Assembly: GCF_000757485.1 (NCBI RefSeq)
Contig: NZ_JPYO01000042.1
Span: 248,197 to 312,196, forward strand
DNA from: Achromobacter sp. RTa
GTDB taxonomy: Bacteria > Pseudomonadota > Gammaproteobacteria > Burkholderiales > Burkholderiaceae_B
DNA: 64,000 nucleotides
Reading direction: 5' to 3'
Each line of letters begins with the position of its first letter. The stretch's first letter is position 1. Below are positions 27,076-35,147 of the stretch, piece after piece. A program made the position numbers and the translations under genes. The notes beneath the pieces were generated by a model. That model worked only from the letters and a program-made list of their open reading frames with translations, did no database searches and was not told where the DNA came from.

Positions 27076-28569
27076 TCATCGGGAAATGACGCCGTCTATG
27101 CGTTTGATCAGATAGGGATAGAACGGATTGGACGTCAGCCTTGCCAGGGAGTCCATTCCGCTCACCAGCGCGCCCACTTCGCCCCTGATCGAGATCGCGC
27201 CGAGGCTGATGCCGTACTCCTCGATGTTGTCGGGGTGCTGGCCATACAGGGAATCGCTGCTCGGAAACGGCAAGGCCACGTGCGACAGCGAATAGATCTC
27301 GCGCGGATACTGGATGCCGATGGCGTGGTCCACTACATGGGTGTCGCCCGCCTCGCTGATGCGCTCGACCATGTCGCTGGACGTCGACGAGGCGTTGGTC
27401 ACGATGGTCAGGCGATAGTTGTGCCGTTCGCGCGGCAGCGTGCCGCTCAGGGACCATTCCACGCCGCGCCGGAACAGCGGCCCGAGCTTCGTGGCGCGGT
27501 TCAGGTCGAACAGCACCAGGTCGCTGCCATTGGCGGGCAGGCGGGCATAGAGCGCATTGATCAGCGCCCGGGTGCTGACCGTGAAATCCAACACCGAGTG
27601 GAATGTCAGGATGGGCGGCAACCGTTCCAGCGTACCCTCGCGCTGCCGAGTGGCGATATTCTCCTGCAGCACGCGGGTCAGTTCATACGATTGGCGCGCC
27701 GCGTTGACCGGGAAGGAGTTGTATTTGAACGGATTGAATTCCGGCACGATGCTGAGCCACGCCGCCTTGGCAAAGGCCGGCAATATCGCCGGCAAGCCCG
27801 CCAGGCCCGCGAACCGCGCGAACTGCGTAATGCCGATCATGGGCGATATCAGGACCAGTCGGTCCGGACGGGCCAGCCCGGTCCCATCGAGGGCGTCCAT
27901 GGCGTACATCAGGGCGAGCGCCCCGCCATTGGAAAAACCCACGAGATGCAAGGGCCGGGGCGCGGGCACGCGCCGCCTTGCTTCCCGCACCGCCAGGCGC
28001 GTCGCCGCGGACCAGTCTTCCCAGGTTGCGTCGGTCAAGCCGCCGGGCACCGTTCCATGCCCCGGCAGGCGGATCGCCACCACCGCATAGCCCGCGTCGC
28101 GGTAATGCGCCGCGATATGCCTGAGGCTGTAGGGGGAATCGGTCAGGCCATGCAGAAGGACCGCCACCCCCAAAGGCTCCGCATCCGGCTCGAGCACATA
28201 CGAAAGGTTCCAGTCATGGGCAAAACGCTCGGGATAGACCACCGCGCCGCTGAAGTAGCGATTGCTTTCGGTCCGGTCTTCCGGCTCCAGCTTGTCGGTC
28301 ACATGCTTGCGGACCTCGGCGAAGATCTTTTTTTCGCGCTCCAGGTAATCCCGCCAGGTGCCGTGGTCCAACGCGTCGCGGCTCAGTTCCTCGGGCACGT
28401 AGGTATGCCAGACGGCCAGCGGCGGGCCATGCCGGATGTCGTAGAGGCGCATTCCGATCGCCGTGACCAGGAAGACGGCTACGACCAGGCCAAGAACACG
28501 CAAGGCCTTCCTGGTCCGACGCCAGACGGTATGCCGCGGCCCCGTGGACAACCCGCTACTCAGATACAT
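27076..28569 (-). CDS. Membrane-anchored alpha/beta hydrolase
   Basis: A 497-residue protein with an N-terminal membrane anchor (about 23-45, VLGLVVAVFLVTAIGMRLY) and an alpha/beta-hydrolase domain. The oxyanion/HG segment is VAVLLHGLTDSPYSLRH and the nucleophile elbow is GFSNGGALA. LPGHGTVPGGL resembles monoacylglycerol-lipase or carboxylesterase types. A late His in a GDTHVVDHAIG segment could complete the triad. The start could also be a TTG 15 bases upstream. The substrate is unknown. Confidence 0.83.
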   Translation of the reverse strand: MYLSSGLSTGPRHTVWRRTRKALRVLGLVVAVFLVTAIGMRLYDIRHGPPLAVWHTYVPEELSRDALDHGTWRDYLEREKKIFAEVRKHVTDKLEPEDRTESNRYFSGAVVYPERFAHDWNLSYVLEPDAEPLGVAVLLHGLTDSPYSLRHIAAHYRDAGYAVVAIRLPGHGTVPGGLTDATWEDWSAATRLAVREARRRVPAPRPLHLVGFSNGGALALMYAMDALDGTGLARPDRLVLISPMIGITQFARFAGLAGLPAILPAFAKAAWLSIVPEFNPFKYNSFPVNAARQSYELTRVLQENIATRQREGTLERLPPILTFHSVLDFTVSTRALINALYARLPANGSDLVLFDLNRATKLGPLFRRGVEWSLSGTLPRERHNYRLTIVTNASSTSSDMVERISEAGDTHVVDHAIGIQYPREIYSLSHVALPFPSSDSLYGQHPDNIEEYGISLGAISIRGEVGALVSGMDSLARLTSNPFYPYLIKRIDGVISR

Positions 28570-28683
28570 GATCCCAATCCCCAAGAGGCAGCTTGAAATG
28601 CAGTACTGACTGAAGCGGCTAGCTTACGAAGGCGGATACAAGAACGCAAGGCTCGGCCCCAAGCCCCGCGCCGCCCGGCCGCC

Positions 28684-29622
28684 TCAGGCCTCGACGTTGC
28701 GCAGCTCGGCCGGCAGGTGCTCGCGCATGATCTCGATGAAGCGGCGCAACCGCGCCGGCTGATAGCGCGAAGGCGCATACACCAGGTACACCGGCAGCGG
28801 CTCGGCATGCCAGCGCGGCGCCGCGTGCACGAGACGTCCGTGGGCGATGTCCTCGGCCATGGCCCAGGCCGAACCCAGGCCCACGCCCAAACCCAGCGCC
28901 GCGGCACGGCGCAGCGCATGCAGGCCATCGGTGGACAGGCGGGGCTCGATGCCAAAACGCGCCACCTCTCCCGTATCCAGGTTCGTGAGGGCGACCTCGT
29001 TGCGGTAGAACGTGCGCAGCGCCAGCCATGGCAGCCCGGCGAGCTGCCTGGGGTGCTGCGGCACTTCTCCCGACGGCAGCAGGCTGGGCGCAGCCACCAC
29101 GATGCGCGGCACCTCGCCCAGTTTCAGCGCAACCACCGAAGGATCCGTGACGGGCCCCACCCGCAAGGCGCAATCGACGTTTTCGGCGATGAAGTCCGGC
29201 ATGCGGTCATGCAGCAGCCATTCGACGCGCATCTTGGGATACAGCCGCAGGTAATGCGCAAGCGGCTCCACGAACTGATGCTGGCCGAAAGCGTGCGGGG
29301 CGACCACGCGCAGCATGCCCGCCGGCTCTTCGACCGCGCCGCGCACCTCGCTCTCAAAGGACTGCCAGCCGGCGATGAGATCCTTCGCGCGTTCGTAGCA
29401 GCGCTGTCCGTCCTCGGTCAGGCGGATGGCATGGGTGGACCGTTGCAGCAGGCGCACGCCCAGGGTGCGTTCGAGCAACTGCAGGCGCCGGCTGACCGTG
29501 GGCTGGGTGCCTCCCAATTGCGCGGCGGCAGCCGACAGGCTGCCGGCCTCCACGATGCGCACGAAGGTCTCGATGAGCAGCATGCGGTCGGTGCCGAACG
29601 CCGGGATTTGGGGCTTGGTCAT
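28684..29622 (-). CDS. LysR-family regulator (CrgA-like group)
   Basis: A 312-residue LysR protein. The HTH is visible in LLIETFVRIVEAGSLSAAA and GTQPTVSRRLQLLERTLGV, with an effector domain after it. It is divergent from an MFS transporter. The start codon lies inside a perfect ATACG-N5-CGTAT inverted repeat (29621-29635), a LysR-type T-N11-A box. Binding there would block its own translation start region and act on the transporter promoter. There is no Shine-Dalgarno, and an internal ATG at residue 14 is an alternative start. Confidence 0.86.
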   Translation of the reverse strand: MTKPQIPAFGTDRMLLIETFVRIVEAGSLSAAAAQLGGTQPTVSRRLQLLERTLGVRLLQRSTHAIRLTEDGQRCYERAKDLIAGWQSFESEVRGAVEEPAGMLRVVAPHAFGQHQFVEPLAHYLRLYPKMRVEWLLHDRMPDFIAENVDCALRVGPVTDPSVVALKLGEVPRIVVAAPSLLPSGEVPQHPRQLAGLPWLALRTFYRNEVALTNLDTGEVARFGIEPRLSTDGLHALRRAAALGLGVGLGSAWAMAEDIAHGRLVHAAPRWHAEPLPVYLVYAPSRYQPARLRRFIEIMREHLPAELRNVEA

Positions 29623-29635
29623 ACGTCTATCGTAT
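29621..29635. promoter_or_regulatory. LysR-type operator between the LysR and MFS genes
   Basis: ATACGTCTATCGTAT is a perfect 5-bp inverted repeat with a 5-base spacer and fits the T-N11-A rule for LysR boxes. It overlaps the start codon of the LysR gene and lies 83 bases upstream of the MFS gene. Confidence 0.65.
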
Positions 29636-29717
29636 AACGGATCTACCCCTGGCAGGGCTACCAGCGGTCCGTATCGAGGTACACAATCTGCGCCACACTC
29701 TTCCTCGGACTTCCATC

Positions 29718-30935
29718 ATGTCTACCCCGAATTCTTCCGACCCCTCTCTGAAGCGCGGCCTGATCATGCTTCTGGCCGTGGGCGCGGGCTTGGCCGTGGC
29801 CTCCCTCTACTACAGCCAGCCCATGCTGGGAGTGCTGGGCGCCGAGCTGGGCGCGGCGCCCGGCGCGCTGGGCTGGATTCCCACCCTGACCCAACTTGGT
29901 TATGCGTTCGGCATATTGCTGCTGGCGCCTCTGGGCGACCGCTACGATCGCAAGCGCATCATCCTGGCCAAGTCCATCGTGCTTGCCGCCGGGCTGTTGC
30001 TGGCCGGCTTCGCCCCGGGCATGAGCCTGATGCTGGCGGCCAGTTTCACGGTCGGCGTCGCGGCGACCATGGCGCAAGACATCGTGCCCGCGGCCGCCAC
30101 GCTGGCGCCGGCCGAGCGCCGCGGCGCGATCGTGGGCACGGTGATGACCGGCCTGTTGCTGGGCATCCTGCTGTCGCGCGTGGTCGGCGGCTTCGTCGCG
30201 GAGAACCTCGGCTGGCGCGTCATGTTCTGGGTGGCGGCGCTGGCGATTCTCGTGCTGGCGCTGGCGCTGTGGCGTCATCTGCCCGGCTTCGCGCCGACCA
30301 GCCGGCTGCCCTACCGGGCCTTGCTCGGCTCGCTGGGCACCCTCTGGCGCCTGCATTCGGAACTGCGCCGCAGCGCCATTGCGCAAGGACTGCTGTACAT
30401 GGGATTCAGCGCCTTCTGGTCCACCCTTGCCGTCATGCTGCACGACGCGCCGTTCCACCTGGGCGCGGATGCCGCCGGAGCCTTCGGCCTGGCGGGCGCG
30501 GCAGGCGCCCTGGCCGCGCCGCTGGTCGGCCGCGTGGCCGACCGCCACGGCCCCGCGCGGCTCGCCCGCCTGGGCGCCGCTCTTACGGCCGTATCCTTCG
30601 CCTCGATGGCGCTGCTGCCCGCCTTGCCGCCATCCGCCGCGTTGTGGCTGATCGCCGCAAGCGCCGTCGGCTTCGACCTGGGCATCCAGATGTCGTTGAT
30701 CGCCCACCAGAGCATCGTCTACGGCATCGATCCCGCCGCGCGCAGCCGCCTGAACGCGGTGCTCATGACTGGCGTGTTCGTCGGCATGGCGGCGGGCGGC
30801 GCACTGGGCGGCATGGCGCTGGCCCACTGGGGCTGGATCGGAGTGACGGCGCTGGCCACCGCAACTGCCGCCGGCGCCCTGGCGCTGCGGGCCTTGCCGC
30901 GCCGGCCGGCCCCCGTGACGCAATGCGAAGCTTGA
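29718..30935 (+). CDS. MFS transporter (drug-efflux-like)
   Basis: A 405-residue major facilitator with about twelve hydrophobic segments. The loop-2/3 motif is LGDRYDRKRII and loop 8/9 has the related VGRVADRHGPARLAR. The N-terminal SLYYSQPMLGVLGAELG is characteristic of the YnfM/NreB-like efflux group. It is divergent from, and probably controlled by, the LysR protein with the intervening LysR box. The substrate is unknown. It ends 41 bases from the convergent 190-residue gene. Confidence 0.88.
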   Translation: MSTPNSSDPSLKRGLIMLLAVGAGLAVASLYYSQPMLGVLGAELGAAPGALGWIPTLTQLGYAFGILLLAPLGDRYDRKRIILAKSIVLAAGLLLAGFAPGMSLMLAASFTVGVAATMAQDIVPAAATLAPAERRGAIVGTVMTGLLLGILLSRVVGGFVAENLGWRVMFWVAALAILVLALALWRHLPGFAPTSRLPYRALLGSLGTLWRLHSELRRSAIAQGLLYMGFSAFWSTLAVMLHDAPFHLGADAAGAFGLAGAAGALAAPLVGRVADRHGPARLARLGAALTAVSFASMALLPALPPSAALWLIAASAVGFDLGIQMSLIAHQSIVYGIDPAARSRLNAVLMTGVFVGMAAGGALGGMALAHWGWIGVTALATATAAGALALRALPRRPAPVTQCEA

Positions 30936-30976
30936 ACCGCCCCGGCGGCACGGCCGCAAGCCGCGCCGCCGCCAGG

Positions 30977-31549
30977 TCAACCCAGTTGCTTCACCGCGAC
31001 CAAGGCATCCATGACCGCGCCGCCGCGGCTGGGATGCCAAATGGCCTCATCTGCCGGCAACCAGGCCCAGCGCGAACCGTGGAAGCTGCTTTCCGCCGCC
31101 ACCATGCGCTGGCCGGCGGGCATTTTGCCTGACGCCGCGTGCGCGTCGGCGGCGGCCAGCAGCTTCTGCCCGAGCGAAAGCACCGCGTCATGGCGCTGGC
31201 GGTCCTGCTCCGGCCGGTTCATCGGCGTGCCCCAGCGCATCTGGAACAGCACGGCGCAACGGGCGGTGACGGCGTAATAATGGGCAGCCTGCAAGGCCAG
31301 TCCATGCCCGGACAGGCCGAAGGCCACGTATGGCTCGACCGTCTTGCCGGACTGCAACTCGTCAACGAAATTCCCGAAGTCGTATAACGTCCAGCCGAGA
31401 TCGCGGCTGGCGTAGGCATTGGCGCCGATCGGGCGCAGGCCCGGAACCAGCGAAGCCGGCACGGGCGGCAGCGCCAGCCCCTCGCCCTGGTACAAAGCCC
31501 TCGCGGCGTCGAGCGCCGCGGCGCCGAATGGCGTATTGGTAGCGTCCAT
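30977..31549 (-). CDS. Uncharacterised protein, third gene of the type III effector operon
   Basis: A 190-residue soluble protein that I do not recognise. No signal peptide, membrane span or catalytic motif stands out. Its notable features are a Pro/Leu-rich stretch near residue 25-37, an aromatic-rich centre (WTLYDFGNF, AAHYYAV) and a Trp-containing WAWLPADEAIWH segment. The ATG has AAGGA upstream and lies 24 bases after the effector stop on the same strand, so it is very likely co-transcribed with the chaperone and effector. It could be a second secreted protein, an accessory factor or an immunity-like partner; the sequence does not decide. Confidence 0.75.
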   Translation of the reverse strand: MDATNTPFGAAALDAARALYQGEGLALPPVPASLVPGLRPIGANAYASRDLGWTLYDFGNFVDELQSGKTVEPYVAFGLSGHGLALQAAHYYAVTARCAVLFQMRWGTPMNRPEQDRQRHDAVLSLGQKLLAAADAHAASGKMPAGQRMVAAESSFHGSRWAWLPADEAIWHPSRGGAVMDALVAVKQLG

Positions 31550-31573
31550 GATGTGTCCTTGGCGTCCCGCAGG

Positions 31574-34321
31574 TCAGACCGAGTCCTGGTGCTCGGGGAT
31601 CTCCCGTTCCAGATCTTCTTCCTGCCGCAGCTGATTGATGTACTTCCGGTCGCGCGCCACGTAGCTGCTGTGCTCGTCCTGCAAAACAGCCGTCACCTTG
31701 TCGCTGCCCCATTCATTCGAATCGATGACCATACCGTTGCCATCGAGCTGCTCCAGGTGGCTCTTGATGACGTTCAGGCGCAGGACGGCCACGTCGATTT
31801 CCTTCTCCGGCAGCAGGCCTGCCAAGGCGGCGCGCAGCCCCTCCGGAGTCATACGATCAAAAGCAGCCTTCATGTCGCGATCGACCACGCCGGGCAACAT
31901 CACGCCGTTCAAGGCCTGCATGCCGCCGCGCCTCACGCCGTCCGGTCCCATGACCATCTGGCCGGAAGTCCGGCGCAGCAGGTCGTTGGGATTGTCGATC
32001 CTGGGGCCGAAAGCCTGGTCGTTGTCGATGGCGATGACACCGGTATAACCGCCCTTGTCATCCTGGGTAACGATGTAGTTGGCCTGATGCCGGTCTCCCT
32101 GCGCGGTCAGAGCGTCCAGCAATTGCAGCTGCACCAGGCCGCGCCGCACGACCGGGTCGTCGAAGTCCAGCTCGCGGTCGCCGCGCTGGCGCGCCGCGAT
32201 GATGCGCAGTTCCTGTATGACGCGGCCGTCTTCGATCTTGCCCGGCAATCCGCGAAGCAGCGCCTGAGCCTCTTTCCGCTCCTGTGGCGTGCCGCTGGCC
32301 AGCTGCTGGATGCGCTGCCCCTTGTCGCTGCCGGAGACGTCGAAAGCGCCCATCTCATAGCGGCTGTCGTTTGCCGCCATCAGGTCCTTGACCATGGAGA
32401 TTACGTCCGGATCTCCGTCCTTGAGGGCTTGCAGCACGTCGGGAATCTCGTCCCCGAGCACCGCGCTGATCTGCCCCCACTGCCGTTCCGTATCGTCCAC
32501 GTCGACGGTATAGCGCGGCGCGATGCCATCGACATAGCTCATGACCATGCCCAGCTTTCCGTCGAGCAGGCCCAGCCGCGTGTCGGGCACGAGATTGAAG
32601 CCCAGCAGCTCATCGACGACCCGGGTAGCGACGTTGCGCACGGTCATCTGCGGATGCTTCGGATCGATGCCCAGCACCCGGGACGACGGCCCATATCCGC
32701 TTTCTTCGCCCGTCTCGGGATTGATCAGCGGCTCCTTGTAGACCATGCGGTCGCGGCCGTAGGTGACGTCGTACGGCTTGCTGACCTGGCCGCCGCCCAG
32801 GGCCTTGGGTTCGCCCACGATCAGCTCATCGCGGTAGTCGTCCACCAACGTGCGCTGGTGAATGGGCACGCCCTTGTCGAGGTACTGCAGCCCCAGTTCG
32901 ATGCCCAGGCCCTGGGTCTTCAGCAGCTGTATCTGCTGAGGGGAGAAGCGCATGACGGTATCGCCCACGTTCAGGCCCTGGGCACGCATCCAAGCGATGT
33001 CCGGACCATCGAAGCCGCCCTCGCCCAGGCGCGCCAGGACGTCGTGGGCTTCGTGCTTGGAAGAGACCAGGTCTGCGCCCAGCAGGCCTTTAGTCATGGC
33101 GCCGGGCAGCTCATGCGCGACCGACATGGCGTGCTCGCCGCGATCCATGACGGATTGCAGCGTCATGCGGGCCTCCTCATTGCCGGGCTGCACGCCGCGC
33201 AGTATCTCCAGCGAGCCGCCGATGCTCCGCTCGACGTCGCGGCACATCGGCTCGACATCCCGCAGCCGGCTTTCGCCGATGTCCTGTTCCAGCATCCCGG
33301 CTTCGCGATTCACATCGGTCAGCGCGCGCATCTGATCGGACGTCAAGCCCTGCAGGCCCAGCCGGTCCTTGATCAGCCCCTGCATGTGAATGGCGTCGTC
33401 CCGCATGGCCTCGACATAAGACTTTTCGATATCGTTCATGCCGCTCGTATCGAGACTCTGCAAATATTCGACGCCGCCCTCCAGGTATTCGTGCATGCCG
33501 ACGTAGCTGCCGACCTTCGACGGCGACATATCCTCATCGATACGCAGCGACTCCTTGATGATGCCGCCAAGATAGGCTTCGATCTCCTTGAGCTTGCCGC
33601 GCGGCTCGTCGGGCAGCGTGTCGAAGCAGTGGTCGACCGCGCTGTCGCCGCTTGCGTCGCGCAACGCGGTGCTGCCCGGCATCAGGCGAGCCGAGACCTC
33701 GTGTTCCAGCGCCTGCTTGGCGGCGCCCTTGAAGTGGGCGAGGAATTCCTGTGTGGCCTGCCCAACGCCGTCCTCGCCGAACATGTCCATCACGAAATGC
33801 ACCGCGTTCTGGAACGGATGCTGCTGGAATGCTGGGGAACCTTCGATGGCGTGGCGCAGCGCCTGCTCGGCCTGCCCGCGGCTCAATACGCCGGGATGGG
33901 TGTCGTCGCCCATCGCGCGCAAGGCCCAATCGGTCAGCTCGGGCAGGCACTCGTCAAGCAACTGGCGGTTCTGCGCCTGGATGCAGTTGGCGATCCGCTC
34001 GGCCTTGGCCAGCACCTGCTCGATCCTGTAGCCGGTCAACGGCCTGCCCTTGGACAGGTGGGCCTGCAGGTCGCGAGACATGACGTTGGCGATCTCGTCG
34101 CCGTACTGTTCGCGCAAGGCGCTGACGAAGCTGCTGGTCGTCGCCTTGTTGGCCGCGACTTGCGCGTCGCTGCGCGTGATGCAATCCCACGCCCGGGCGA
34201 AGATGTTGCCGACGTTGCGCTTTCCGGTGGTTTGCAGGCCCCCTTCGCCATCCAGCGCCAAACGTGAATCAGCGCCGGCCTGCGCATGGTTGGCGAAGGT
34301 GTTCAGTTGTATGCCGGGCAC
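31574..34321 (-). CDS. Probable type III secreted effector with a PI3/4-kinase-like catalytic domain
   Basis: A 915-residue protein without a Sec signal, polar at the N-terminus. It starts with GTG behind GAGGAG, 10 bases after the stop of a CesT-type chaperone gene. The first 500 residues are helical and unlike families I know. The C-terminal part has landmarks of the PI3/4-kinase/actin-fragmin-kinase-like fold: candidate ATP-binding Lys529 (MVYKEP), helix RNVATRVVDELLGF-x-LVPDTRLG at 562-583, catalytic loop GDRHQAN at 742-748 and metal-binding IDND at 765-768. Such kinases phosphorylate phosphoinositides or proteins. Secretion into host cells is inferred from the chaperone and the HrpL-like promoter. 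No secretion apparatus is in the window. Confidence 0.72.
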   Translation of the reverse strand: MPGIQLNTFANHAQAGADSRLALDGEGGLQTTGKRNVGNIFARAWDCITRSDAQVAANKATTSSFVSALREQYGDEIANVMSRDLQAHLSKGRPLTGYRIEQVLAKAERIANCIQAQNRQLLDECLPELTDWALRAMGDDTHPGVLSRGQAEQALRHAIEGSPAFQQHPFQNAVHFVMDMFGEDGVGQATQEFLAHFKGAAKQALEHEVSARLMPGSTALRDASGDSAVDHCFDTLPDEPRGKLKEIEAYLGGIIKESLRIDEDMSPSKVGSYVGMHEYLEGGVEYLQSLDTSGMNDIEKSYVEAMRDDAIHMQGLIKDRLGLQGLTSDQMRALTDVNREAGMLEQDIGESRLRDVEPMCRDVERSIGGSLEILRGVQPGNEEARMTLQSVMDRGEHAMSVAHELPGAMTKGLLGADLVSSKHEAHDVLARLGEGGFDGPDIAWMRAQGLNVGDTVMRFSPQQIQLLKTQGLGIELGLQYLDKGVPIHQRTLVDDYRDELIVGEPKALGGGQVSKPYDVTYGRDRMVYKEPLINPETGEESGYGPSSRVLGIDPKHPQMTVRNVATRVVDELLGFNLVPDTRLGLLDGKLGMVMSYVDGIAPRYTVDVDDTERQWGQISAVLGDEIPDVLQALKDGDPDVISMVKDLMAANDSRYEMGAFDVSGSDKGQRIQQLASGTPQERKEAQALLRGLPGKIEDGRVIQELRIIAARQRGDRELDFDDPVVRRGLVQLQLLDALTAQGDRHQANYIVTQDDKGGYTGVIAIDNDQAFGPRIDNPNDLLRRTSGQMVMGPDGVRRGGMQALNGVMLPGVVDRDMKAAFDRMTPEGLRAALAGLLPEKEIDVAVLRLNVIKSHLEQLDGNGMVIDSNEWGSDKVTAVLQDEHSSYVARDRKYINQLRQEEDLEREIPEHQDSV

Positions 34322-34331
34322 GGTGCTCTCC

Positions 34332-34802
34332 TCAAGCCCAACGGGCGACCATGCCGCCCGGAGCGGCGGTGTCGGGCGCCGGCGCGGGGGAGGATTCCGG
34401 CGCGGGATCGGCCAGGCGGCCGGCCCAGCGCTCGGCGTTCATGACCAACGCCTGCAGCAGTTTCTCCAGGCGGGCCTGGTCCATCTGCGCGGTAGGTTCG
34501 CGGAACTGCAGGTACACCATGCCTTCCCGCGAATTGGTCGATAAGGTGCCGCCGCCGGCGCCGACCCAATAGAAATTGGCGTCCGCGATCTGTTGCAGCA
34601 CGCGGGCGCGGTTATGGTCGTCGAAGGCCCCGCAGCGCGCGGTGAAGACCGCCTGCTCGCCGTCCTCGATGAACTCGACGGAGATATCCAACTTACCGTC
34701 CAGCCGAAGCTGGCAATAACCGTCGTCGTCCAGCGCCATGCCGGAAATGCCGACCATCTGGCCGAAGCGTTGCAGAAGCGTTTGCAGGTTTTGCCTGGAC
34801 AT
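34332..34802 (-). CDS. CesT-family type III secretion chaperone
   Basis: A 156-residue acidic protein. The first 130 residues match the CesT/Tir-chaperone fold: an N-terminal helix (QTLLQRFGQMVGI), alternating strands (GYCQLRLDGKLDISVEFIE), and a C-terminal helix (RLEKLLQALVMNAERWA). An Ala/Pro-rich tail extends it. Class I chaperones of this kind bind the N-terminus of an adjacent effector before secretion. I start at the ATG at 34802, which has GAGGAAT upstream; the open frame continues upstream without a ribosome site. The effector gene's ribosome site overlaps this stop. Confidence 0.83.
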   Translation of the reverse strand: MSRQNLQTLLQRFGQMVGISGMALDDDGYCQLRLDGKLDISVEFIEDGEQAVFTARCGAFDDHNRARVLQQIADANFYWVGAGGGTLSTNSREGMVYLQFREPTAQMDQARLEKLLQALVMNAERWAGRLADPAPESSPAPAPDTAAPGGMVARWA

Positions 34803-34863
34803 CCGGAATTCCTCAACCGTGGAGATTGCGCCTATCGCGGCGCGAACGTGTTTGGATGCTGCC

Positions 34864-34891
34864 TGAGTAACAGGGCCGATCGGGAAGTTCC
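34864..34891 (-). promoter_or_regulatory. Candidate HrpL/BtrS-type ECF sigma promoter for the effector operon
   Basis: On the minus strand the sequence reads GGAACT, 15 bases, then TTACTCA, ending 62 bases upstream of the chaperone start. The Pseudomonas HrpL box is GGAACC-N15/16-CCACNNA, and Bordetella type III genes use the related ECF factor BtrS. The -35 half and spacing match well; the -10 half partly. Orientation and distance suit the operon. Confidence 0.55.
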
Positions 34892-34970
34892 CCGGGCCAG
34901 CCACCGACCGCGCATATCCGGCGTCAACGCGGGCTCTTTTCATCGAGGGAAAACCCCTAGGAAAACGCCA

Positions 34971-35004
34971 CGCGGCCCGCGCTTTTCTTTCCACTCGGGC
35001 CGCG
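34971..35004. repeat. Inverted repeat (9-bp arms, 16-base loop)
   Basis: CGCGGCCCG at 34971-34979 pairs perfectly with CGGGCCGCG at 34996-35004. There is no T-tract on the plus side and only a short T-rich stretch in the minus direction. It could be a transcript hairpin insulating the two divergent units. Its function is unknown. Confidence 0.4.
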
Positions 35005-35147
35005 CGGCCCGCAGGGAAATCCAGCCGCTGAAAGACCCGTCGCTGCGTACTGCCGCCTCTGCTAAGATGGATTGCCCAGGTCATCCAGGGGCAAGACGCT
35101 CCTGAAGGTGCACCTATTTGTTGTCGTCATCCTTCATAAGAAGCCCG

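Larger units (their letters stand above)
34803..35147. other. 345-base divergent intergenic region
   Basis: This is the only gene-free stretch above 300 bases. It holds the HrpL-like promoter box of the effector operon (34864-34891), a 9-bp inverted repeat (34971-35004), and presumably the promoter of the mrp-led formate dehydrogenase operon toward its right end. I see no small ORF with a credible start, and no RNA gene. Confidence 0.6.

Noticed and set aside
31553..34267. A 904-codon open frame on the plus strand opposite the effector gene
   Set aside because: Low-complexity composition, no ribosome site and no recognisable domain. The minus strand has the chaperone coupling and kinase-like motifs.
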